The position numbers were made by a program, and so were the translations under genes. A stretch of DNA of 64,000 nt from Gnetum montanum (lineage: Eukaryota; Streptophyta; Gnetopsida; Gnetales; Gnetaceae): assembly GCA_015680685.1 (NCBI GenBank), contig MNCI01026937.1:1221340-1285339 (forward strand). Reading direction: 5' to 3'. The notes beneath the pieces were generated by a model, which made no database searches, was not told where the DNA came from, and saw only the letters and a list, made by a program, of their open reading frames with translations. Numbering within the stretch: position 1 is the stretch's first letter; every line of letters starts with the position of its first letter. Below are positions 23,545 to 34,143 of this stretch, piece after piece.

Positions 23545-24060
23545 TGACATCCCTATTTCCAAGTGGAGTCATTCCATAATAAAGATGGTGTCTCTTCATA
23601 ACAAATATTATAATTATTATAATATAACCTAAAATGAAAATTTGTAATTAAGACTTAAAGGACAAGTTGTAATAATAAGCATGTCTCTTAGATGATCTTT
23701 TGGAATTTGACCTTAGATATTTATACTTAGGACTAGAGGTCATATCAACGTGGAGTTGTGGAGCTAATAATGATGAGTAATGGGTGCTAGGTAAAGTATA
23801 ATAGGAAGATGATTGAACATTCCTTCTAACTAGTTATAGTCCTAACCATGGTAGCAATGCTATATTGCCTCTAAGGGATAGATGTTAAAGGAAAATAACC
23901 CTAAGAAACCCTTAGAGCATGATCTAGATATATTATTTCACATTAAAAAAATATTCTTTTTATTTTTCTTCTGCATTTTCCCTTTTATTTTCTTTGCACA
24001 TAATGTTAAGTGTTACATATATTTGGCATTTTCCATGACATCCAGGAACAAGATGTCACA
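23545..24060 (+). repeat. LTR, family G (copy 3)
   Basis: The block starts TGACATCCC and ends GATGTCACA, so its ends are inverted. Directly after it, 24062-24074 reads TTGATATAAGAG, close to the tRNA-Met-type primer site TGGTATCAGAG. That makes it a likely 5' LTR of a plus-strand element whose body (24075 onward) is no longer recognisable. Confidence 0.6.
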
Positions 24061-24061
24061 T

Positions 24062-24074
24062 TTGATATAAGAGA
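24062..24074 (+). other. Degenerate tRNA-Met-type primer binding site
   Basis: TGATATAAGAG differs at two positions from the plant TGGTATCAGAG primer site and lies two bases from the LTR end at 24060. Confidence 0.5.
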
Positions 24075-24667
24075 AAACCATAATCCAAGGACTAACTAAA
24101 ACCAAGGGCCAATTACAATCCAATAATGATTCATAAAGCCATGGCCCAAGGAGAAGGATGAACCACCACCAGATGTGTTTTATGTTCAAGATGGATCATA
24201 TCATCAACAAGATTTTTGTTCAATGGCTTCCATGGATATGCATTACTAGAGTTCTAGTAGTTTAGGCCATACATCAACAAGGTACATCAATTATGAGGAA
24301 CTTTGGTAAGGAAAGCATACATTAGTCTAGGTAACTCTTATCCATCTTGTAGTGTTGTTAAAACTTAAATTGATTAAGGTTGTTTTTAAGTTTCTCACAT
24401 GAGGTTAGTAGCCATAGCCTAATCCTTCTAGAACTTTATTTTGTTTTGGAATTTATTACCCAGTTCTACCTAAGACTGATACATCACTAAGCTTAAGAGA
24501 TTTAACCTAGCACTAAGATTCCATTTATTCCTACTTAATTGACATAAGAATGATGTTGGAGGATAGGATTATACTAGACTAACATTAAGATTATAAAGGA
24601 TATATGTGTTAAATCTTTATCCAAGAGTCTATTATATATGGTAAATAAGCTTAAGTCACTTATGAAT
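24075..24667. other. Non-coding stretch after the family G LTR
   Basis: This should be the leader and gag start of the family G element, but no frame with recognisable motifs remains. Confidence 0.3.
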
Positions 24668-25620
24668 CCTCATGTTACCCATATGTCAGTGTATAAGGTC
24701 CAGTTCAATAAGATAAGTCAATTTAGTCTTTTAAAATCTTTAAAATCCATCGTAGTTATTGTACCTTAAAACCACACCTAATGTGTAGTACTTATTGATA
24801 CAATTCCAATGGTATAAATTTTGTCCCAATTAGACTTACAATTTAGGAGATATTGTCATTTGAAGTTTCTTGTTATGTGTGTCTTAATAAAATCATAAAT
24901 TAATTTTAATTTTCTTAAAAGCCAAAATTTTAAGATCGAACTTAGAAGCTTATTTGAGGCTAGTCAAACTCTTACACATTAATGCACTAATCATCATGTC
25001 AATTGCCCAAATTGGGTTGATTATTTTAATATTAAGAATCAAAATTCAACGCTTGAAAATAATAAATTAATATTAAAAAAATCCAAAATTTTAGTGCCAT
25101 GGATCAATCATAGAACCTTCTGATAGGCAAACCAAACTCTTAGAAATTCTCATATCACCCATGCATTAGCGTATAAGGGCCAATTTAACAAGATAAGTTA
25201 TTTTAGTATTTTAAATCTTGAAAATCCAACTTAGCTTTTGTACTTTGAAACCATACCCAATGCATATTAGTTGTAAATATCATTCCAATGGTATAAATTT
25301 CTTCCCAATTAGACTTACGATTTGGAAGATATTGCTATTTGAATTTTCTAGTTATGCATGCCCTAATAAAATAATAAATTAATTTAAGTTATTTTTTTAA
25401 AAAGCCAAAATTTTAGTGCTAAAAATTGAACCTAGAATCTTTTCCTAAGAAAATCAAAATCTTATCCCTTAATGCACTAATCACGATGTCAATCACCCAA
25501 GTTGTGCTGATTATTTTAATAATTTAAAAATTAAAAGTCAAGGCTTGAGATTGAACCCATGATCTTAAATTTGTAAAACCAAACTCTTCTACTAACCATG
25601 TGGTCATTGGCTAGCTTAAG
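24668..25620. repeat. Tandem repeat of about 480 bp with tRNA-promoter-like boxes
   Basis: Two units start at about 24668 and 25149, and a third partial unit ends near 25620. They share 'cattccaatggtataaattt', 'cccaattagacttac(a/g)a', 'gccaaaattttaa(g)' and 'cttaatgcactaatca'. On the minus strand each unit has a box-A-like stretch (ATTAGTGCATTAATGTGTAA) about 30 bp before a box-B-like one (AGTTCGATCTT at about 24945-24933). These may be decayed tRNA-derived SINEs carried in the unit. Confidence 0.6.
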
Positions 25621-26869
25621 TTGCCATTGCCTTTGCCTTTGTATATGGCAAAAGATTCACTAGGCTTTTTACTATTTATTACCATTGGGACCACCTTGCA
25701 CTCTAACCTCCCTTGGTGATTTCATCAATTAAGAAACGTTCATTAGCTAATGAAAAATTTTAAAAGTCTATTAATTAATCAAAAAATTTGAAAAGTCCAT
25801 CAATTGATGGAAAAACTTGAAAAGTCTATCAATTGAAAGAAAAATTCAAAAATTTGTTAAGTGACAAAAAAAATTAGGTTTTGAATTTCACATCATACAA
25901 GAGAAATTTAAATACACATACATGATTAAATTTGATTAGGTCAAATTGATGGTTTAGTAGTAACCAAGATAAAAATTCCATAATTAAGCATGTGTATCTT
26001 GGAGTGGTACTTTGATGGGTGATCTCTTGAAAAGTCTAGAATTTTGTACCCAAACCTTTGGAATTCAAAATTCATAACTTTTGATTTTGGAATACTTTTT
26101 CAATGAATAAAATGTTGTTTCTAGTAGATTCTGATTTTCTAGATGGATTAGCAATATTAGAATTGTCCTATAGAGCTTTAAATTTTATTTTTTAATCCTT
26201 GCAAAAAATTACACCTCAAGACCTTTAGAGGATCAATTTAGCATAACTAGGACAAAAAACATGTGTTTCTAATATATGAATAGTCTTTTCTAATATTTTT
26301 TGACATTATAAAACCAATGGTGAGGTCAAGCTTGTCATTGAAGTAGCCAAAAATTAGTTAATACCTTAAATCATACCTTAAGAGGCCATAACTTATATAG
26401 AATAAATAAGCCTAATAATTTAATTATTGAAACTAATCAATCTGACCTTTTAGGGTTATTCTGGGCCTTAAAATTATGTGTTTAGAATATGCAAATAGAT
26501 AGACTTAAGTCACTAACCTGTAGCATATTATTAGTTATACTATTGAAGTCAATGTCCTAAGAGGGGTAGAAAGGTTATTAGGGGTCTAGGAAGCATAGCT
26601 AAGCTAGTATCAACCAAAAAAATTGAGCAATTGATGAGTCAATTCGAAAATTGGAATGACAAGATGTATACTAACCTAACAAGCATCTTGATCATCATGT
26701 AGCAAACATTAACCATCATAGAAAATCATAACCTTGTCTTGACAAGATGTATATTCTTGTGAGGAGAAATGAGCTAGGAGAAAATCCAAGAAAAAGAATG
26801 AAAGTTGTAATAGATAATGTGCTTTCAAAGGCTCGAAAGACAACATTTGCTATGTTCACCTGGGGTCTT
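25621..26869. other. AT-rich non-coding stretch with a short tandem repeat
   Basis: At about 25748-25860 a unit of about 33 bp ('gaaaagtc(t/c)atcaattga') is repeated three to four times imperfectly. Nothing else is supportable. Confidence 0.4.
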
Positions 26870-27498
26870 GGACTAGCATGAGTTTTATTTAAGTGCCTAT
26901 GTACCTAAATGCATTGGCATGAATGACAATAAAATCAAGATTTCCTACATCCATTGCAACACTTAGACTAGCTTAACTTTACTTTCTTTGCTCTTTATAT
27001 TAATGTTTTTAATTAGTTAATATAATTGATCATGAATATGTGAACATGACCACTTTGAGCATAAACTGTTAATGCTTGGTAACCCCAGCAATGGATATTT
27101 GGTATACCCAACAATAGCTACTTGGTAACCTAGTAGTGTTAATACTAGTTCAAGATGTACATGATAACTGGAAACAGTTACTTCATGTTAGGATAAGTCA
27201 ATAATAGACAAGTTAATCAAGTAAATATTTAATTACTCAACCTTTGCTCAATTATCTAGCCATTATGAGAAAAATATAAAAATACTTATAAAAATATATA
27301 TCATATGCCATAACCCATAATTAACTATACACATAGATTAAACACTAGTGTGAGTTAGAAAAACAATGCCCTTACAACCTCACGATTCATTGTTATGGGT
27401 ATTAGTCACTTGGATAACTAGGTCCATAGAATTCAACTGGCTCGCTAGTGAACACTTGAGTCATATGGTGAGGCATAGGAAATACCGATTGCTCATCA
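26870..27498 (+). repeat. 5' LTR (partial) of the outermost Athila-type element
   Basis: Homology to the Athila-type LTRs is clear from 'tatttaagtgcctatgtacct' near 26890 through the 'caataaaatc' block, the 'gcttggtaacccc' block and the end 'ctcatca' at 27498. The U3 part is unrecognisable, so the start is approximate. A PBS follows directly. Confidence 0.65.
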
Positions 27499-27516
27499 TT
27501 GGCACCCTGTTGGGGA
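27499..27516 (+). other. Primer binding site of the outermost Athila-type element
   Basis: TTGGCACCCTGTTGGGGA differs at few positions from the tRNA-Asp-type primer site next to the LTR at 2053 and lies directly after the LTR end CATCA. Confidence 0.7.
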
Positions 27517-27649
27517 TCTTAGTTTTGCTAATTTGGCATAATATTATTAACTATTGGATTCATATACAAGCATTGTGAGGAGAACACAATGAACCATCAC
27601 TCATAATAATAGTAATATTTTTCAAATTCACATGTACGTTTATTGCAAA

Positions 27650-27704
27650 ATGGCTTCTGCTCATAGGAAGGAATCTCCACCACATGGGGATAAAAACAAT
27701 AAAC
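27650..27704 (+). pseudogene. gag: First codons of the outermost Athila-type gag, interrupted
   Basis: An ATG at 27650 opens MASAHRKESPPHGDKN, comparable to the gag starts at 1911, 30796 and 46236. After 18 codons it is cut by the copia element that begins at 27705. The rest of the gene continues at 47453. The target duplication is TAAAC at 27700-27704 against TAAAA at 47448-47452, one mismatch. Confidence 0.7.
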
Positions 27705-29652
27705 TGTTGACCTTTTGATATGTCAAAACATTAAGTAAAATGGAGTCAAAAGTTGTTTGTATGGTTGTGTGATTGTTGTAGGACAAAGTACATGGGAAAC
27801 CAAGATGGAGATGACAAGGAACGAACTAGTGAGCTCAATGCAAAAGGTCATCCACAAGGTCTCAATCAAACATGCAAGAATTCAAAGAACATGGACAAAG
27901 ACCAAATAACTTACAAATAAAGTTAACATCATTGGAGCATGTGGAAGTACAATCTCATGGATAAGGAACAAAGAAATCAAAATGCAAAGGAAGCAAATAA
28001 AGACATCTCCAAGAAATAGTAGATGTCTTAGTAGAATTGATGGTAGCATAGGCAAGGAAATCTTTGAAAAATAATAAATGTCTTTCATTAGACAAATATG
28101 TATTTTGCCAGACAAAGATGTCTTCCTAGAATGAAGGCCAGTTATAGAAAGATATCTTTCACTAAACAAACATGTCTTCCTAGAATGAAGGTAAAATTTT
28201 GAAAGACATCTCAACCATGAAGAAGATGTCTTCCATGATCATTAATTAGTCATTGTAGAAGTTCCAAGGTGAATTTGGAAACTTAGTGACTATAAGAAGA
28301 CATCATTCTTATTTGGAAATGTGCAAACTTTTGTACAATCATTGTGTAATCATTAAAAAATCATTATAATAATTGTTATTCCTCATTATATTATCTTTGG
28401 TCTATTGTAAAGTCAATTGTACCTCAAGTACAAGGATCAACAAACTGAGTTACATTCATCCCTTGTGATGAGCCGTGATATCGCTGCCCGTCGCAATGTC
28501 TATAAATAAGTGGCTGCTTTTCCTATTCTAGCACTTAGACTTAGACCCTTAGCTAAACTCTTGTAGTTTTACCATTCTAGAGTTACAACAATTTCCATGT
28601 GCTCATAGTAGGAGTCTTAAAGTGAACGGATCTTTATTCGAGCAAATTGTACCTGAGCACACATTTGTGTACAGCAATAAAGACGAACTTTTTGATAAAC
28701 CTTGCAGCATATGGACTAAGCTAAATAGTAATTAATTATTTTTGAATGTTTAAATGCTTTCCTAGTTAATTAATCTCTCTCAACACTTGACTCTCCTAGT
28801 TAAGTGCGCTTAGTACGACGCTTCGAGCATGTGTGTAGTGCTTGGTAACCCAGTAATGATTAGCGTTTGGTAATCCCAGCAATGTTGCACTAGTTCAGGA
28901 TGTGTGCAGAAAGTGGGAATAGATACTGGTGTTAGGAAAATTAGAACTTAGTTAGTGAATAGTTAATGAAAGCTAGTCACCTTCCCCTATTAGCATAAGA
29001 CATTAAAAAGATAAAAAATGTAAAAATCATATACCTCAAGCTTACTTAACCATACAACCATGACAATACAAGTAAGTTTGGAAAGATAATGATTGATTAA
29101 CCTTAAGTGTTCCATTAAGGCGTGTAAGCACTTAGTCCTTGGAGTTTGACTGGATCGTGTGTGATATGCTTGTATTCGTATGGTTGAGTGTAGGGGTACC
29201 TCGCCACTCATCATCTTGTAATTGTTGTTCTCTTATATTGCCATGTGGGGTTGATGTGCTTCTTGTAGGAAGGCATCTTGCTTGAGTTTGTCAGGATCCT
29301 ACAAGATTAAGTGTTGGTGTAACACCATAACACTTTGGAGTGGGCCTCAAGATTGTAAAGGTTGTGGGATCCTGGAAACCACATTCTAAGCTTGTCAGGA
29401 CCTTATGGGATTAAGTGGATTCATAGTGTTGAATCACTCCAAAGCAAAGCTTAGAGCTTGTACAAGGTATGGTATCCTTCAAACCACATTTGAGAGCAAC
29501 AAAGTCTAGAGGTGTGCTTGAAAACTATCCTCAGAGTGTGGACTACCCAAGTTGGTGAACCACATTAAATTTGGTGTGTGTGCTTTATTCTAAAGAATTT
29601 TATTTTAGGAAACTTATTTATCCCTTCCCATTTCTAAGTTCAACAATCCACA
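27705..29652 (+). repeat. Copia 5' LTR, split by a solo LTR
   Basis: It starts TGTTGACC and ends AACAATCCACA. It aligns with the 3' LTR (39247-40132 plus 47180-47447) and with the solo LTR at 14843. A cluster of AGACATCT/AGATGTCT motifs in both orientations lies at about 28002-28300. The insertion at 28466-29213 splits it. Confidence 0.85.
28466..29213 (+). repeat. Solo Athila-type LTR nested in the copia 5' LTR
   Basis: It starts TGATGAG and ends CTCATCA. It aligns end to end with the other family LTRs, and has TATAAATA at 28501-28508 and the 'caataaagacgaac' block. The flanks are CCTTG (28461-28465) and TCTTG (29214-29218), a 5-bp duplication with one change. The undisturbed site can be read in the other copia LTR near 39965-39975 ('atcccttgtaattg'). 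No internal sequence remains. Confidence 0.9.
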
Positions 29653-29654
29653 AA

Positions 29655-29667
29655 TGGTATTGAACCC
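29655..29667 (+). other. Primer binding site of the copia element
   Basis: TGGTATTGAACCC lies two bases after the LTR end. Its TGGTAT start matches the tRNA-Met-type primer site usual in copia elements; the rest is diverged. Confidence 0.55.
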
Positions 29668-30158
29668 TTATACTCTTCTTTGTCATCATCAACATCAAGA
29701 ATGAACAATGGAGGGGACATCTTACACAAAGCCATCCATGTTCGACAGATTTGACATCACTTGTTGGAAAGCTAGAATGCAAGGATTCTTTGAATCCATG
29801 GAGTTTGAAGTTTGGGAGTCAATCCTTGAAGGCTATGCTCTACTTATAGACAGCTCCACCGACATCATGAAGCCTCACAACAAATGTACACAAGAGGAGA
29901 AAGATAAGTTCATGTTTGATTCTAAAGAAAAGAATTGTTTATATTATGCCTTAAATAGATCTAAATTTAATAGAGTGGTAGGATATAAAATGGACAAAGA
30001 AATTTGGCAAAGATAAGAAGCTACTTATGAAGGAATGTCTATTTTCAAAAAATCTAAATTATTAATTTTGCAAAGCGAATATGATAGACTCAAAATGAGA
30101 GAAGGTGAGAAAATAAAAGATTACTTCTCTAGAGAAAATGATATTGTTGTAGCTATTA

Positions 30159-30163
30159 TAGGT
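30159..30163. other. Target site duplication TAGGT, left copy
   Basis: TAGGT here and at 36818-36822 is a perfect 5-bp duplication. Counting one copy only, the gag codons on the two sides are in the same frame. Confidence 0.95.
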
Positions 30164-30651
30164 TGATGGGATGCGAGATCGCATGGGCCATGATATCGCG
30201 TATGCGATATTGTGTCCTCCGCAATATCACATCCCTCGCGATATCGCGGTGCATCGCCAAGTCTATAAATAAGAGGCGGCTCTCCCTTATTTCTCATCCT
30301 AGGCTTATACCGTAGCGAAAATTTGGCAGTTTGACCTCTCCAGAGATAGATTAATTTCCATGTGCCTGTAGTAGGAGCTCCAAAGTGAACGGATCTTTAT
30401 TCAAGCAATATTGTACCTGAACACAAGTTGTGTATGGCAATAAAGACGAACTTCTTAGATAAACCTTGTAGTGCATGGAATAGGCTAAATAGGATTTTAT
30501 TTACTATTATTTATTGTTTATCATTTAATGCTTTATTACTTCATTAAATCTTTCTCAACCCTTCTCTCCTAGTTAAGNTGAGTTCGACTGGATCGCATGT
30601 GTAACACTCGTATTCGTATGGTTGAGTGTAGGGGTACCTCGCCACTCATCA
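30164..30651 (+). repeat. 5' LTR of copy B1, with collapsed assembly gap
   Basis: It starts TGATGGG and ends CTCATCA. A palindrome cluster (ATATCGCGTATGCGATAT, CGCGATATCGCG) lies at about 30190-30250, TATAAATA at 30264-30271, and AATAAA at 30439-30444. At 30578 a single N joins 'agttaag' to 'tgagttcgactgg'. The 3' LTR has about 339 bp between the same points (36407-36745), so the N is a collapsed gap, not one unknown base. Confidence 0.9.
30190..30271 (+). promoter_or_regulatory. LTR promoter: GATATC palindrome cluster and TATA box
   Basis: Three to four GATATC- or CGATAT-cored inverted repeats are packed into about 60 bp ending roughly 15 bp before TATAAATA (30264-30271). The same order, palindromes then TATA box, is seen in the LTRs at 2053 (minus), 28466, 36040, 40133 (minus), 46382 (minus) and, weakly, 58469. 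The TATA box sits upstream of the AATAAA block, as expected for U3-R. That the palindromes bind a regulator is inference. Confidence 0.6.
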
Positions 30652-30671
30652 TTGGCACTGTTGTCAGGGAC
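30652..30671 (+). other. Primer binding site of copy B1
   Basis: TTGGCACTGTTGTCAGGGAC is a diverged form of the tRNA-Asp-type site seen intact at 2032-2052. Confidence 0.75.
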
Positions 30672-30795
30672 TATGTGTTTGTGCGCTAAGTAGAACATAG
30701 GAAACTATCCACATCATTGGGAGCTTAAATGAAACCTTACGGTTAATTAAAAAAATTTATATAATGGTTAAATAGCACACTGAATTAAAATAACA

Positions 30796-33700
30796 ATGTC
30801 TTCTTCTTCAAACAAAAGTAATTCACCACCTAGAGATCATATAAGAGACAGTTGGTGGCACCAAACACATAACCAATATCCGCTAGTTCATCAAAAATAT
30901 CGAGTGGTATATACCCATCCTGATGAGTATATACCAGATTTTACCTTTATCCTCCATTAGGATGAACAGCTACGATGGAGAGATTTGCAAGGTAACATAG
31001 TGTTACCTCCAGATCGGGTAGTCCCTAACATGCTTCTTCATGCTCTTGCACAAATAGGCATGACACAGCTATATGCTAAATACATTATAGGTGATTTTGA
31101 CACAAGGGATTACTATCCCACAGTAGCACAACTTTTAAGGGACTCGAGGCAGGAGAGCCACCATACACTATTGAAGAGCAAAGGGGTCTCGCACATCCTA
31201 AGTGAAATTGGAGATGGTGAACCACTTATAACAAGTTCTCCATCAAATGATGTTCCCCCTCCTAATGATAGTGAGGAGGTCAGGTATCAGAACCTATGCT
31301 CCATGATACACAACCCTAGTTCTGATCCTCATGAACGCCAACTGTTGACTGAGGAAACAACAACACATGACAAGGATGGGCACTTGGATCATCATCACGA
31401 TCGGGGCCGCAACAGTAGAAGAGATGGTAAGAAACATCGTCATGGTGATGGTTCTCCTTCTTCTTCTCCTTCATCACATCATTCACCCTCTCCTTCCACA
31501 TCAGGGCGCAACCACAAAGAGCATAATAGTGAGGATAGAGGTAGGAAAAATGAGAGACCTCGATGAGAGAGTTGAGAGCAAGGACAAGGACATGAATGAA
31601 GGGAAAGTAGGGAACAACGTAGACATCATAGACGTCATGAAAGAGATGATCATGATGAGCCCCTACTTGCAACTCAGAGTATGCTAGATATAATGGAGGC
31701 AGTGAGAATACCAACAAGGCATCAAAAAGATAGCCGGATCAAGCACTTAGACATGAACAATATCCCACGGTTTGAAGGGGGATACAACGTTGATCCACAA
31801 AATCATTTACAAGAATTCCCCGATGCCTGTGCCTTGCAAAACATAGAAAATGAGTGGTAGAAACTAAAGTTCTTTCCTAGGACACTCATAAAGGAAGCAA
31901 AGATTTGGTACCGGTCCTTAGAGCCGGAAGCCATTAGGAGATGGAGTACGATGTTAGAGTTGTTCAACGATAAATACCAAATGTACTCCAGAGTGTCTAG
32001 CTTGTGTAAGCAGATCCAAGGATGGAAGCAAGGTAATCATGAACCCTTGGATGCTGCCATGGGCCGATACTATGCATTGCTACATCGTTGCCTGGGCCAT
32101 GGTTACACACAACAGGACCAACTTCGCCACATCGTAGATGGGCTAAGACATGAGACTAGGAGAACCCTTGGGACTTATGCCCAAGGGAAACTATCAGAAC
32201 TTAGATCCCATGAAATTCATCGATTGTTGGAGTAAGTAGCCAAAGAAGAAGGGGAGCTACAGAAAAGAGAAAGTGCAGAAGAATATAACCGCGATCCTTC
32301 CCTTCGAAAGAAGGGAGTGAGATTTTGTGATGAGGAGGATGAGTCACCACTCGAAGAGTTGGTGAACAAAAAAACCTTGCCGATTCAAAAGCTAACAACA
32401 AAAGTATCGGCTAAGGTGGATCACTTGTGGGATTTCTTAGACTCTAGACTTGAAATTGTCTTTAAAATTGTAGAGGAGTCTAAGGTGGAACGAGGTAGTG
32501 ACTTTGATAAGAAAAAGAGGAGAGATTCAGGCCTTACACATAATAAGGATAAGGGAAAAATAACTATCTTCGATGAGGTTATGGACTCAAACACAGACAA
32601 TGACAGTGGATGTGAGATCTGCCAATATGACCATCCTAAGGGATATTGTCCAATCATCTCACATCTACAAGAGTCTGGGGTGTATGCACTTAACCCGAGA
32701 CTTAATAGATGGCAGGCACCCTAAAGGTTACCTTATCCTCAAGGTAACCCAAGGCAGTTCCACCAACCGTTAACATACTATCCAAGTGGAACTCCACCAC
32801 AACCCATTGGGCAGCATCAGCAATGGCAACACCCACAGTCATGGGGGATGCCACCGCCGAGACAATAATACCCTTACCGGTAACTCGATCCTGATGGCTA
32901 TTATGTGTAGAAGCTGGTTTCTCCAAGTGACTCTATGGGTCACACAACTCCACATCGGTACTACCAAGTTCAGGAGTACTTTAGAAGGACTCCTTCTCCT
33001 CTGGGAGATGCTTCACATCCATACCATCCTCCAAATCCATCTGCCACTCTTACGCCAGTAGTTCCACTACCACCCGCTCCAACAATGTAAGGGGAACTCC
33101 CCACTCAACTGCAGCAACGTAATGCTACGAGAGCTATAAACATTCAACCCGCTATTGGTTCTGATAACCGCAAGAAGAGAAGACCTTTCTTCAGAACCAA
33201 AAGCCTAGACAAGCTCTCACAACCACAAGCGGTTGAGTCTGTGCATGCTCCTCCAACATATAAGGCTTCAAATCTTCCTTTAGTCCAAAAATAGAGCTTC
33301 ACGCATATGGTTATGTTAATGCATACCGTTACCAACTAAATCAAGGTAGGCCACCTTCCTAGGAAACTCTATGATCCTAGAAGTCCCTTAATCTATTTAC
33401 AAGTTGCCGAGAACAAACCACATAAGGCTCTTCTTGACTTAGGTTCTGGAGTCAACTTAATCTCATGAGAAATGTATCAAGCCTGGAACTTGCCCCAACT
33501 CAAGAAGAGCAACATTCAACTAGAGCTGGCTGACCAGTCCATCACCATTCCTTTAGGATTGGTGGAGGATATTGTTACCACTGTGTGTGGTTGGTCATAC
33601 CCAACTGATTTCCTAGTGATAGAAGTTAACAGTAACAAAGGGGACTTCCCAATTATAATCGGAAGGACTTGGTTGAGTACAATAGACGCATGCCTAGGGA

Positions 33701-34143
33701 TCCGCGATCTTTTCTTGGAGATATCTAAGGTAAACCTTTATGAAAAGATCGAGAAGAAGAAATTTCCATGCATCACATATAGTGACTTAGAGGGTGATGA
33801 CATGGAGGAATGCTCAGCATCTCCTTCATGTAATCGGTGTGCCCTAGAGACTCAGATACAAAGGTGCCTGTATGTAGCAACCACACAAGTAGTAGACACC
33901 CCGTGGTTGATAGCTAGTCGAAAGAGCAATTGAGCAACATGCATGGAACAAACTGGGGGAACAAATCATGCCCATAATGAAAGCATATATACATTGAAGT
34001 ATGAGCATCTCCAACTTCCACCCCTTAACCTAAAAACATCAATTGGGAGAAGTTGGACACTTTTAAGAAATTCAAATAGGCGTTCATTATTTTGGATCTC
34101 TCCCTTTCCATTCAGTCATGGGGGAGATGGCCACCTATGCTGA
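30796..34143 (+). pseudogene. gag: Fused gag-protease frame of copy B1, stopped
   Basis: One frame of about 1116 codons runs from ATG 30796 with no frameshift but about a dozen stops. Blocks in order are DEYIPDFTFILH near codon 45; a His/Ser/Asp-rich linker with 'SPSSSPSSHHSPSPS'; the capsid part with IPRFEGGYNVDPQNHLQ, FFPRTLIKEAKIWYRSLEPE and WSTMLELFNDKYQMY; a zinc knuckle CEICQYDHPKGYC (C-x2-C-x3-H-x4-C); a Pro/Gln-rich stretch; then a retropepsin with ALLDLGSGVNLIS, WSYPTDFLVIEV and IIIGRTWLSTIDA. The catalytic D-S/T-G reads D-L-G here but D-S-G in the inverted copy. Many stops match Gln or Arg codons in the other copy. Confidence 0.92.

Noticed and set aside
22687-24060. Calling the inverted pair a DNA transposon with terminal inverted repeats
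   Set aside because: The right arm is followed by a PBS-like sequence and matching single blocks occur at 5.3 and 51 kb, which fits LTRs better; no transposase seen.
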